Positions 30,568 through 36,150 of a stretch of DNA of 36,150 nucleotides are shown here, one piece after another. The position numbers and the translations under genes were made by a program. Numbering within the stretch: the stretch's first letter is position 1; each line of letters begins with the position of its first letter. Location: the NCBI GenBank assembly GCA_015494735.1, contig WGAQ01000164.1, positions 1-36,150 of the forward strand. Reading direction: 5' to 3'. Under the pieces are notes generated by a model. It worked only from the letters and a program-made list of their open reading frames with translations. It was not told where the DNA came from and made no database searches. The DNA is from Caldifarciminota bacterium (GTDB taxonomy: Bacteria > Hydrothermota > Hydrothermia > LBFQ01 > DSFT01).

Positions 30568-31915
30568 CTTTTGCCATCAGGAAGTAGGATGTCAGGGTTA
30601 TGACGTCCCCCAGAGTGGTTATGAGGGGAGCCGATATGGTGGCGGGGTCCCACCCCAGTTTCTTCACCAGGAAGGGCAGAGAGAAGCCCACCATGTTGGC
30701 CACCACGGCCGATATCATGATGGCGCTGCTCACCACTATGGCGAGAGGGATGAATGAGGGTTCCCTCAGATAGGCGATTATACTCATTCCGGCCCCCACT
30801 ATGAGGGCTATGAGGAAGGATGTGGTGAGCTCCTTGAAGAAATACCTGAGGAAAGCCCTGAAGTTCAATTCGAATTCCCCTGTGGCTATGGCCCTTATGG
30901 CGAATGTGGCACTCTGAGAGCCCATGACCCCCGTGGTATTCATAAGGTTGGGAATGAAGAAGGAAAGGATGATGAGTTTCGCCAGTTCGTTCTGGAAGTA
31001 ATTGAGTATCATCCCTGATATGTTCCCCAGTATGAGCATGGCCAGTATGGTGGGAAGCCTCTTCTTCATCTTTTCCCACTGGGACAGGCGGAAGTACTGG
31101 TCTTCCGGGTCCACCACACCTGCGAATTTGTACATGTCTTCCGTGGCTTCCTCCTCCATGATGTCGATTACGTCGTCTATGGTGATGACTCCGAGGAGTT
31201 TGTTTTCGCTATCCACCACCGGTACTGCTATCATGTTGTAGTCCTGTATGATGCGGGCGGCTTTTTCCTGGTCATCCGTCGCACGGACATACCGGGGTAA
31301 AATCATGAGCTTCGTTATGGGCTCGTCCTTTTCTGCCTTGATGAGGTCTATCAATTCCACGATTCCATTGAGACGGCGCTTGTCATCCACCACATAGACC
31401 TGATACAGGACCTCGTCGGGCAACTCCTTGGCTTCCCGAATCAGTTTCTTCAGGGTTTCTCCGGCTGTGGTGTCCATGGTCACTTCGACGAATTCCGGTG
31501 TCATTATTCTGCCGCAGGAGTCTTCCGGATAGTTCAGGAGAATCATGGTCTTCTTCCGCTCTTCCGGGGAAAGGCCGGATAGAATCTTCCTGGCAATCTG
31601 CACCGGGAGTTCATCCAGGAGTTCTGCCCTGTCGTCGGGGTCCATGTCTTCGAATATGGATATAACCTCCTCGTCCTTCAGCTTTCTTACCAGTTTTTCC
31701 ACTTCCTCCGGGTCCATTTCCGACAGGAGTTCTGCGGCGTAATCCTTGGGGAGTACGCGGAAGATGACGGCCTTTTCCATATCCGTCAGGTCCTCGAAGG
31801 TTTCCAGAATGTCAACCGGATGAAACTGGGTTAGGAAGTTCTTGAGACCCTGGAGGTTCCCCGCTCTTATGAGTTCCTTTATTTCCGGGACCAGGAGACT
31901 CTTTATTACCAGCAT
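30551..31915 (-). CDS. mgtE: Magnesium transporter MgtE
   Basis: 454 residues, standard MgtE architecture: an N-terminal helical domain with DMDPDDRAELLDELP, two CBS domains (Mg sensor, about 135-255) and five membrane helices. The pore region NTTGVMGSQSATFAIRAIATGE and the C-terminal PATISAPLITTLGDV are signatures. It is a Mg2+-gated Mg2+ channel in the inner membrane. ATG 31915 is preceded by GGAGGTTCCCC. Confidence 0.96.
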   Translation of the reverse strand: MLVIKSLLVPEIKELIRAGNLQGLKNFLTQFHPVDILETFEDLTDMEKAVIFRVLPKDYAAELLSEMDPEEVEKLVRKLKDEEVISIFEDMDPDDRAELLDELPVQIARKILSGLSPEERKKTMILLNYPEDSCGRIMTPEFVEVTMDTTAGETLKKLIREAKELPDEVLYQVYVVDDKRRLNGIVELIDLIKAEKDEPITKLMILPRYVRATDDQEKAARIIQDYNMIAVPVVDSENKLLGVITIDDVIDIMEEEATEDMYKFAGVVDPEDQYFRLSQWEKMKKRLPTILAMLILGNISGMILNYFQNELAKLIILSFFIPNLMNTTGVMGSQSATFAIRAIATGEFELNFRAFLRYFFKELTTSFLIALIVGAGMSIIAYLREPSFIPLAIVVSSAIMISAVVANMVGFSLPFLVKKLGWDPATISAPLITTLGDVITLTSYFLMAKVILNL

Positions 31916-31953
31916 GGGGAACCTCCGCTTTCATGGGGTGTTCGAAAAGTTTA
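31916..31953 (-). promoter_or_regulatory. Promoter and short leader of mgtE
   Basis: TAAACT (31953-31948, minus strand) followed by a leader of about 26 bases containing GGAGG before ATG 31915. The leader is too short for an M-box or other Mg riboswitch. Confidence 0.5.
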
Positions 31954-32007
31954 ATGTTGATGCCGGAAGTACACAGTCCTCGCTGTATTTTTTCGCTCCC
32001 CGAGGTG

Positions 32008-32020
32008 TATAATTGAAACA
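32008..32020 (+). promoter_or_regulatory. Leaderless promoter -10 of the DUF429 gene
   Basis: Perfect TATAAT (32008-32013), 7 bases, TTG 32021. Confidence 0.6.
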
Positions 32021-32572
32021 TTGAAATTGGGCGGAATACGGGCTCCTGTGTGCGGTGTGGATGTGGGTATAAGAAGGAGTGCGGTGGCGGCCCTGAAGGG
32101 GCGGGACGTGATCTACGTGGGAACCCCGATGCGTATGGAATGCATCCTCTGCGGTGTGGATGCGCCCCTGACCCTTTCGGATGGGCCTTTCAGGGATTGC
32201 GACAGGGAGGTTTTGAAACTGGGAATACCCCTTTATCCTGTGAACATGGGATTTATGAAGGCCATACACGAAGAGGCCCTGGGACTGATTCTTGAACTGA
32301 AGTGCTCCTATGCGATGGAGGTGTATCCCCATGCAACCCGCAGGTTGCTCGGATTTTCCTTCAGCAAGAGGAATATCGATGGAAGGAGAAGAATCGAGGA
32401 GAATCTTAGGAGGTACCTGAATACGGGAATTCATGCGAATTTCGATGCCGATGAACTGGATGCCCTGACCGCTGCTCTGACGGTGGCACTCTTTTTGGAA
32501 GGAAGGTCATCGTTTCTGGGTCGCGAATGCAGAATCCTGGTTCCGGACCCCCCGGGGAGTGGCGAAAATTGA
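32021..32572 (+). CDS. DUF429 protein (predicted RNase H-like fold)
   Basis: 183 residues. CGVDVGIRRSAVAAL (11-25) is the first Asp-bearing strand of an RNase H-like fold. VDAPLTL, FRDCDRE, the MEVYPHATRRLLG strand and FDADELDALTAALTVALFL complete the DUF429 signature (IDAPL, R..cDr, eVYP, D..DAlaAA). Function is unknown for the family; a nuclease-like role is predicted from fold. The TTG start at 32021 is inferred from the -10 box 7 bases upstream; no ATG is available nearby in frame. Confidence 0.78.
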   Translation: MKLGGIRAPVCGVDVGIRRSAVAALKGRDVIYVGTPMRMECILCGVDAPLTLSDGPFRDCDREVLKLGIPLYPVNMGFMKAIHEEALGLILELKCSYAMEVYPHATRRLLGFSFSKRNIDGRRRIEENLRRYLNTGIHANFDADELDALTAALTVALFLEGRSSFLGRECRILVPDPPGSGEN

Positions 32573-32575
32573 GGC

Positions 32576-32592
32576 TATAAAATTTTCAGACC
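32576..32592 (+). promoter_or_regulatory. Promoter -10 of the secG operon
   Basis: TATAAAAT (32576-32583) lies 9 bases before ATG 32593. Near-leaderless, no Shine-Dalgarno sequence. Confidence 0.5.
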
Positions 32593-32964
32593 ATGATAAT
32601 CTACGGGATACTGATGTTCGTGTATATACTGCTCGTGCTCATCCTCATAGGTATAGTGCTCATACAGGAGCCGAAGAGTGCTGGACTGGGGGGAATGTTC
32701 GGTGGTGGGGCTGAAACCGTATTCGGCGCAAAAGGAGCGGCCACATTCTTCACGAAACTTACCGCGGGTCTGGGTGCTGCTTATATGGTTCTTTCCCTCA
32801 TCCTTTCCATCCTCAACAGGCCTGCGGTGGGCGGCTCTGCCATAGAGAGGGCCATACAGAAGGATGAGGTGCTGAAGAAACTCAACATCCCCACTCAGCC
32901 CGCCCAGCCTGCTCAGCCATCCCAGCAGGCTCCCCAGAATCCCCAGCCGGTAGGCGGGCAGTAG
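32593..32964 (+). CDS. secG: Preprotein translocase subunit SecG
   Basis: 123 residues. Two membrane helices with the conserved LVLILIGIVLIQEPKSAGLGG and FGAKGAATFFTKLTAGLGAAYM segments between and within them. A Pro/Gln/Ala-rich tail (about 97-123) is longer than usual. SecG assists SecYE-A protein export. It heads a unit with rplU, prfA and an unknown gene. Confidence 0.92.
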   Translation: MIIYGILMFVYILLVLILIGIVLIQEPKSAGLGGMFGGGAETVFGAKGAATFFTKLTAGLGAAYMVLSLILSILNRPAVGGSAIERAIQKDEVLKKLNIPTQPAQPAQPSQQAPQNPQPVGGQ

Positions 32965-32997
32965 CAGGTGAATCCGCAAGCAAAGGAGGAATGGGTC

Positions 32998-33312
32998 ATG
33001 AAGGCTATAATAGAAGTGTCTGGAACGCAGATAGAGGTTAAGAAAGGGGATACCATAGTGGTGAATCGTCTTGCCGCCGACGAGGGGGAGAAGGTGGAAT
33101 TCGACAGGGTGGTCTTCGTGAAGGATGGGAATGAGAATCTCTTTGGAACCCCATACGTGGAGGGGGCGAAGGTGGTGGGGAAGGTCCTCCGTCATTTCAA
33201 GGGCAGGAAGATTCTCGTTTTCAAGTACAAGAGGAAGAAGAATTATCGCCGCAGGAGAGGGCACAGGCAGCACCTGACGGAGGTGGTGATAGAGGATATC
33301 ATCAGGGGATGA
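32998..33312 (+). CDS. rplU: 50S ribosomal protein L21
   Basis: 104 residues from ATG 32998, preceded by [66 protein letters not shown] and LTEVVIEDI are all L21 hallmarks. Interesting for gene order: rpmA (L27), the usual next gene, is absent and prfA follows after one base. Confidence 0.96.
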   Translation: MKAIIEVSGTQIEVKKGDTIVVNRLAADEGEKVEFDRVVFVKDGNENLFGTPYVEGAKVVGKVLRHFKGRKILVFKYKRKKNYRRRRGHRQHLTEVVIEDIIRG

Positions 33313-33313
33313 T

Positions 33314-34384
33314 ATGGAGGAATTTGCCTCTGTTATAGAAAGATATCGGAAATTGGAGGATGAAGTAACCCGCCTCAGTCAGGAAGGGAATTTCGACAAA
33401 CTGAAGGAGATTCTGCCCGAATACAATCGGTTGAAGGATGCGGTATCGAAGATCAGGGAACTGGAGGATGCTCTTTCTTATATGGAGGAGCTGGAGGGGA
33501 TGGCGGATGAAGACCCCTCCCTCAGGGATGAGGTGGAGGCGGAGATCGAAGAGACCCGCCTCAGGGTGGAGCGTTTGAGGAAGGAAATAAGGAGTCTTCT
33601 CATCCCCCGCGACCCCAATTACGATAGCAATGTCATACTGGAGATACGGGCCGGAGCGGGGGGAGAGGAGGCTGCCCTCTTCGCTGCTGACCTTCTGAGG
33701 ATGTACGTCAGGTATGCGGAGAAGAAGGGCTGGAAGGTTTCGATTACCCATGCCCACGAAACGGACCTGGGAGGATATAAGGAAGTGGCTGTTCTGATAG
33801 AGGGGAAGGGGGCATACGGAAGGTTGAAGTACGAGGGTGGAGTTCACAGGGTTCAGAGGATTCCCGTCACGGAGACCGGAGGCCGAATCCACACTTCGAC
33901 CGTGAGCGTCGTGGTGATGCCCGAGTATCAGGATACATCGGATGTGGAAATAAAGCCCGATGATTTGAGGATAGAAACCATGAGGGCTTCGGGGGCAGGG
34001 GGGCAGCACGTGAACAAGACGGAGTCTGCTGTCCGCATCACGCACATACCCACGGGTATAGTGGTTCATGTTCAGGATGAGAGGAGTCAGCATCAGAATA
34101 AGGCCAAAGCCCTCAGGATTCTGAAGTCCAAGTTGAAGGAACTCAGGGAGAGGGAGAAGAGGGAAAAACTGGGCCAGATTCGAAGGAGCATGGTGGGGAC
34201 GATGGAGAGGAGCGAAAAGATAAGGACTTACAACTGGCCTCAGAACAGGGTCACCGACCATCGACTTTCCGGGGATGAGAAAAATTACCCTCTGGACAGG
34301 ATTATGGAGGGGGACCTGGATCAGTTGCTGGACAATCTCGAGAAGATGGCGCTTTCCCGAATGGAAGAGGAGATGGTTGATTGA
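33314..34384 (+). CDS. prfA: Peptide chain release factor 1
   Basis: 356 residues. The GGQ catalytic motif is at 229-231 ([15 protein letters not shown]). The stop-codon-reading tripeptide region is [14 protein letters not shown], with PVT in the position of the RF1 PxT motif (RF2 has SPF), so it should read UAA and UAG. The N-terminal coiled-coil domain is normal. It starts one base after the rplU stop and overlaps the next gene by one base (TGATG). Confidence 0.96.
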   Translation: MEEFASVIERYRKLEDEVTRLSQEGNFDKLKEILPEYNRLKDAVSKIRELEDALSYMEELEGMADEDPSLRDEVEAEIEETRLRVERLRKEIRSLLIPRDPNYDSNVILEIRAGAGGEEAALFAADLLRMYVRYAEKKGWKVSITHAHETDLGGYKEVAVLIEGKGAYGRLKYEGGVHRVQRIPVTETGGRIHTSTVSVVVMPEYQDTSDVEIKPDDLRIETMRASGAGGQHVNKTESAVRITHIPTGIVVHVQDERSQHQNKAKALRILKSKLKELREREKREKLGQIRRSMVGTMERSEKIRTYNWPQNRVTDHRLSGDEKNYPLDRIMEGDLDQLLDNLEKMALSRMEEEMVD

Positions 34385-35100
34385 TGCGTATAACTCATGT
34401 AATGGCCCACTTTCCCTTTGAGGAATGTCATATAGAGCGTCTGGAGAAGGTCCTATCTGCTCTGGGCGAACCCCTCATAAAGGAGCCGTTTTTCAGGGGA
34501 AAGAACGTCCGGTTATATGCGAGCAAAAGGGGAATATTCTGGTTTGCTGGCATCGAGGATAATATGAATACGGATTGGGTTCCTTTCTGGACGGAAAGAT
34601 TTACACATAATTTCATGAATTTGCTAATTTTGTTTATAGAAGTGGAGAGGGATACTTTGAATAATATGACAAATTCGTTCCCCGGAGGGGTATCCGTTCA
34701 CGGGGGGATTATATCCTCCAGAAGGAGGAAATTTTTCGTAAGCGGGGAAAATAAATTGCCGCTCGAATTCGTATCTGTTCGGATTCCTCACAGCGGCATA
34801 GAGGTGGCCTTTTACAGCAAAAGTGGTGAGATTCCTGTCGATGGAAATGCGATAAGGGAGGTGGAACTTCGTCTTCTTCCTGAGGTCGTGTCCCTTTATG
34901 GGGATGTTTTTAAGAGCCTTTCTGTCCCTCTGAAGAGATTTGACGAGATTCTGGAAGTGGACCTGGGAGAGCAGACTGTACTGCTGGCGGGGAAGGAGCC
35001 ATATCACAGGGCTATAGTTCGATTCCGTCCTGATGAGAAGAGATTTGCGGGCAGGGGACTCAACATCCTGAGCCTCCGTATGGAAACTTCCTCTGTCTGA
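34384..35100 (+). CDS. Protein of unknown function between prfA and the CRISPR genes
   Basis: 238 residues from ATG 34384, sharing one base with the prfA stop. Mixed alpha/beta sequence, no signal peptide and no motif I recognise. Segments such as RLYASKRGIFWFAGIEDNMN and GIEVAFYSKSGEIPVDG look like a globular soluble protein. Base composition is more AT-rich in its middle (34,620-34,760) than in prfA, closer to cmr1. It may be the last gene of the translation operon or the first of the CRISPR region; a -10 box directly upstream of cmr1 suggests the next unit begins after it. Confidence 0.65.
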   Translation: MRITHVMAHFPFEECHIERLEKVLSALGEPLIKEPFFRGKNVRLYASKRGIFWFAGIEDNMNTDWVPFWTERFTHNFMNLLILFIEVERDTLNNMTNSFPGGVSVHGGIISSRRRKFFVSGENKLPLEFVSVRIPHSGIEVAFYSKSGEIPVDGNAIREVELRLLPEVVSLYGDVFKSLSVPLKRFDEILEVDLGEQTVLLAGKEPYHRAIVRFRPDEKRFAGRGLNILSLRMETSSV

Positions 35101-35112
35101 GGCTGTTCCCTA

Positions 35113-35124
35113 TATACTTTACGC
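35113..35124 (+). promoter_or_regulatory. Leaderless promoter -10 of the cmr locus
   Basis: TATACT (35113-35118), 6 bases, ATG 35125, 12 bases after the stop of the preceding gene. Confidence 0.6.
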
Positions 35125-36000
35125 ATGGAAAGCTGGTCCATATTATTCAATTTCGAAATAATCACTCCCCTGATAATGGCGGGTGCCAGTCCGGCGGAGC
35201 CGGAGGTCAGAGAGCAATCCATAAACGGGATTTTCCGCTGGTGGTTTCGATTCATCAATGCCCATAAAGTGTCCAGTGTTAAGGAACTCTTCGATGAAGA
35301 AAGCAGGGTGTTCGGCTCACAGAAGGAGGCAAAGCCATTCAGGATGCGGGTGCTGGATAGGGATAAATTGAAGGGGAATTTCAAAGCATATCTCAGGATG
35401 AACGATGCTTCCAGGAAAAACATCTATAGATTGGCTTTCGAGCCGGAGCAGGCATTTATCCTGAATATTCAGGAGGATTTAAGGACAGGCATTGCGGATG
35501 AGCTGGAAAGTATTGTAAAGTTCCTTTCCCTCCTCGGAGGGGCTGGTGCCAGGTGGAGGAGGGGTTTCGGAAGCCTGATGGAAGCGGATTTTATTCCATC
35601 ATCCGATACACCCGAAGGACTGGTGGAGGAATATAAATCTGTCCTTCAACTGAACGGGAAATCGTTCAGGGCAACCTATGGGGATGCGGGGCTTTTCATG
35701 AACCTGACCAGCACCTCCATATTCCTGGTCTTCCCGGAAGGGGGCTTCTGGAGCGGATGGGAAGGAGCCATGAATAGTCTGAGGGACAGGATTTATAGAC
35801 CTTTGAAGGGTAAATCGAAAAGCATTACCATAAGGGGATACAGGGGCAGTCCCCTGATAATTCAGATAAAGAAGAACGGGAGCGGAAAATACTACGGAGT
35901 CATCATGGTCTTCCGCAGGTGGAAATCTGGAGCGGATTTTCTCAGAGATGTTTTGAAGTTGAAATCCGGACTTAGAGTTGTGGGTATCCATAAGGTATGA
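35125..36000 (+). CDS. cmr1: Type III-B CRISPR RAMP protein Cmr1
   Basis: 291 residues. FNFEIITPLIMAGASPAEPE (9-28) followed by REQSINGIFRWWFRF (29-43) is the Cmr1 signature (TPLfmgG...ElR..SikGllRwWwR), then an RVFG block. The RAMP glycine-rich loop is GGAGARWRRGFGS (138-150). Cmr1 sits at the 3' end of the Cmr backbone, which binds crRNA and cleaves complementary RNA. First gene of a locus that continues past the window. It overlaps the next gene by ATGA (35997-36000). Confidence 0.9.
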   Translation: MESWSILFNFEIITPLIMAGASPAEPEVREQSINGIFRWWFRFINAHKVSSVKELFDEESRVFGSQKEAKPFRMRVLDRDKLKGNFKAYLRMNDASRKNIYRLAFEPEQAFILNIQEDLRTGIADELESIVKFLSLLGGAGARWRRGFGSLMEADFIPSSDTPEGLVEEYKSVLQLNGKSFRATYGDAGLFMNLTSTSIFLVFPEGGFWSGWEGAMNSLRDRIYRPLKGKSKSITIRGYRGSPLIIQIKKNGSGKYYGVIMVFRRWKSGADFLRDVLKLKSGLRVVGIHKV

Positions 36001-36150
36001 AAGGTCAATTCAGGATTTTAATCGGGGTGTGGGGTAACCCGGAAATATGGAAGGAGGTAAAGTATTCTTATAAGGGTGAAGAGGTTTCTTCCCCCAGCTC
36101 CTATGCTGTTATACATCGCCTGGATAAGCCGGATTTGAGCGTTGTTGTGA
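35997..36150 (+). CDS. Csx1-like CARF protein, 3' end cut by window edge
   Basis: 51 codons are visible. RILIGVWGNPEIWKEVKYSY followed by a Ser-rich stretch and LDKPDLSVVV matches the beginning of Csx1-type CARF domains (ILIatWGxPxxWxxVxYxY ... PDxVvi). Such proteins sense cyclic oligoadenylate made by the type III complex and degrade RNA through a C-terminal HEPN domain, which would lie outside this window. Coupled to cmr1 by ATGA overlap. Confidence 0.7.
   Translation, partial: MKGQFRILIGVWGNPEIWKEVKYSYKGEEVSSPSSYAVIHRLDKPDLSVVV

Noticed and set aside
31916-32007. Possible magnesium riboswitch before mgtE
   Set aside because: The predicted leader is only about 26 bases, too short for M-box or mgtA-type leaders.
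33302-34261. 319-codon minus-strand frame opposite prfA
   Set aside because: prfA is unambiguous on the plus strand; the antisense frame shows no protein character.
1-36150. CRISPR array, insertion sequence, rRNA or tRNA genes
   Set aside because: No regularly spaced direct repeats, no transposase with terminal inverted repeats and no RNA-gene signatures were found, despite the cmr1/Csx1 genes and the transposase-type zinc ribbon.

Overview
The window reads as a compact chromosomal segment of a Gram-negative, probably thermophilic bacterium from a poorly sampled lineage. An outer membrane is implied by an LptC-like protein, two beta-barrel-type proteins, lipoproteins with lipoboxes and Tat/Sec components. 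Genes are packed tightly with ATGA overlaps, and the proteins are rich in charged residues. The style recalls uncultured thermophiles of the FCB/WOR-3/Hydrothermae kind, but nothing here fixes the phylum. There is no rRNA, tRNA, insertion sequence or CRISPR array in the window.

Layout. 1-2.1 kb (-): an EF-G-like GTPase (cut by the left edge) and a GT4 glycosyltransferase. 2.3-5.1 kb (+): tatA, dtd, a lipoprotein and an APC amino-acid permease. 5.1-8.6 kb (+): six overlapping genes (GIY-YIG-like protein, lipoprotein, class I glutamine amidotransferase, LptC-like, small unknown, multi-domain beta protein). 8.6-10.3 kb (-): acidic protein, tandem universal stress protein, PAP2 phosphatase. 10.4-13.1 kb (+): a coiled-coil protein and a 771-residue outer-membrane protein. 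13.3 kb (+): HU. 13.7-19.2 kb (-): succinate dehydrogenase/fumarate reductase in the order A-C-D-B, followed by an outer-membrane-like protein and an LPG-synthase-type membrane protein. 19.4-20.0 kb (-): a cysteine-type CcmE and an acylphosphatase. 20.05-20.65 kb: about 600 bases without an intact gene, holding what looks like a decayed gene. 20.6-25.0 kb: accessory-looking pair of divergent units, a 592-residue zinc-ribbon protein (-) against an ARPP-1-like/FG-GAP-like/small-protein operon (+). 25.0-27.5 kb (+): mutS. 27.5-29.2 kb (-): four Roadblock/LC7-type genes in a row with no GTPase partner. 29.3-32 kb: a histidine-motif membrane protein and mgtE. 32-35.1 kb (+): DUF429 protein, secG, rplU, prfA and an unknown. 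35.1-36.15 kb (+): the start of a type III-B CRISPR-Cas locus (cmr1 and a partial Csx1-like CARF gene).

The most striking feature is regulatory. At least twelve first-in-transcript genes have a sigma70-type -10 hexamer (TATAAT, TAAAAT, TAAACT or TATACT) ending exactly 6 or 7 bases before the start codon, and none has a Shine-Dalgarno sequence. Transcription would begin at the start codon itself, so these mRNAs should be leaderless. Most genes inside operons, and HU and mgtE, instead carry purine-rich Shine-Dalgarno sequences or are translationally coupled by overlaps. This rule was also used to choose several start codons. In two places the -10 box overlaps or abuts the stop codon of the neighbouring gene.

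Functional picture: envelope biogenesis (LptC, outer-membrane proteins, GT4, flippase-like protein, PAP2, SecG, TatA), respiration (SDH/FRD, CcmE), translation and its quality control (EF-G-like, Dtd, RF1, L21), DNA maintenance (HU, MutS), and two accessory modules of possible defence relevance (the 20-25 kb block and the type III-B CRISPR locus).
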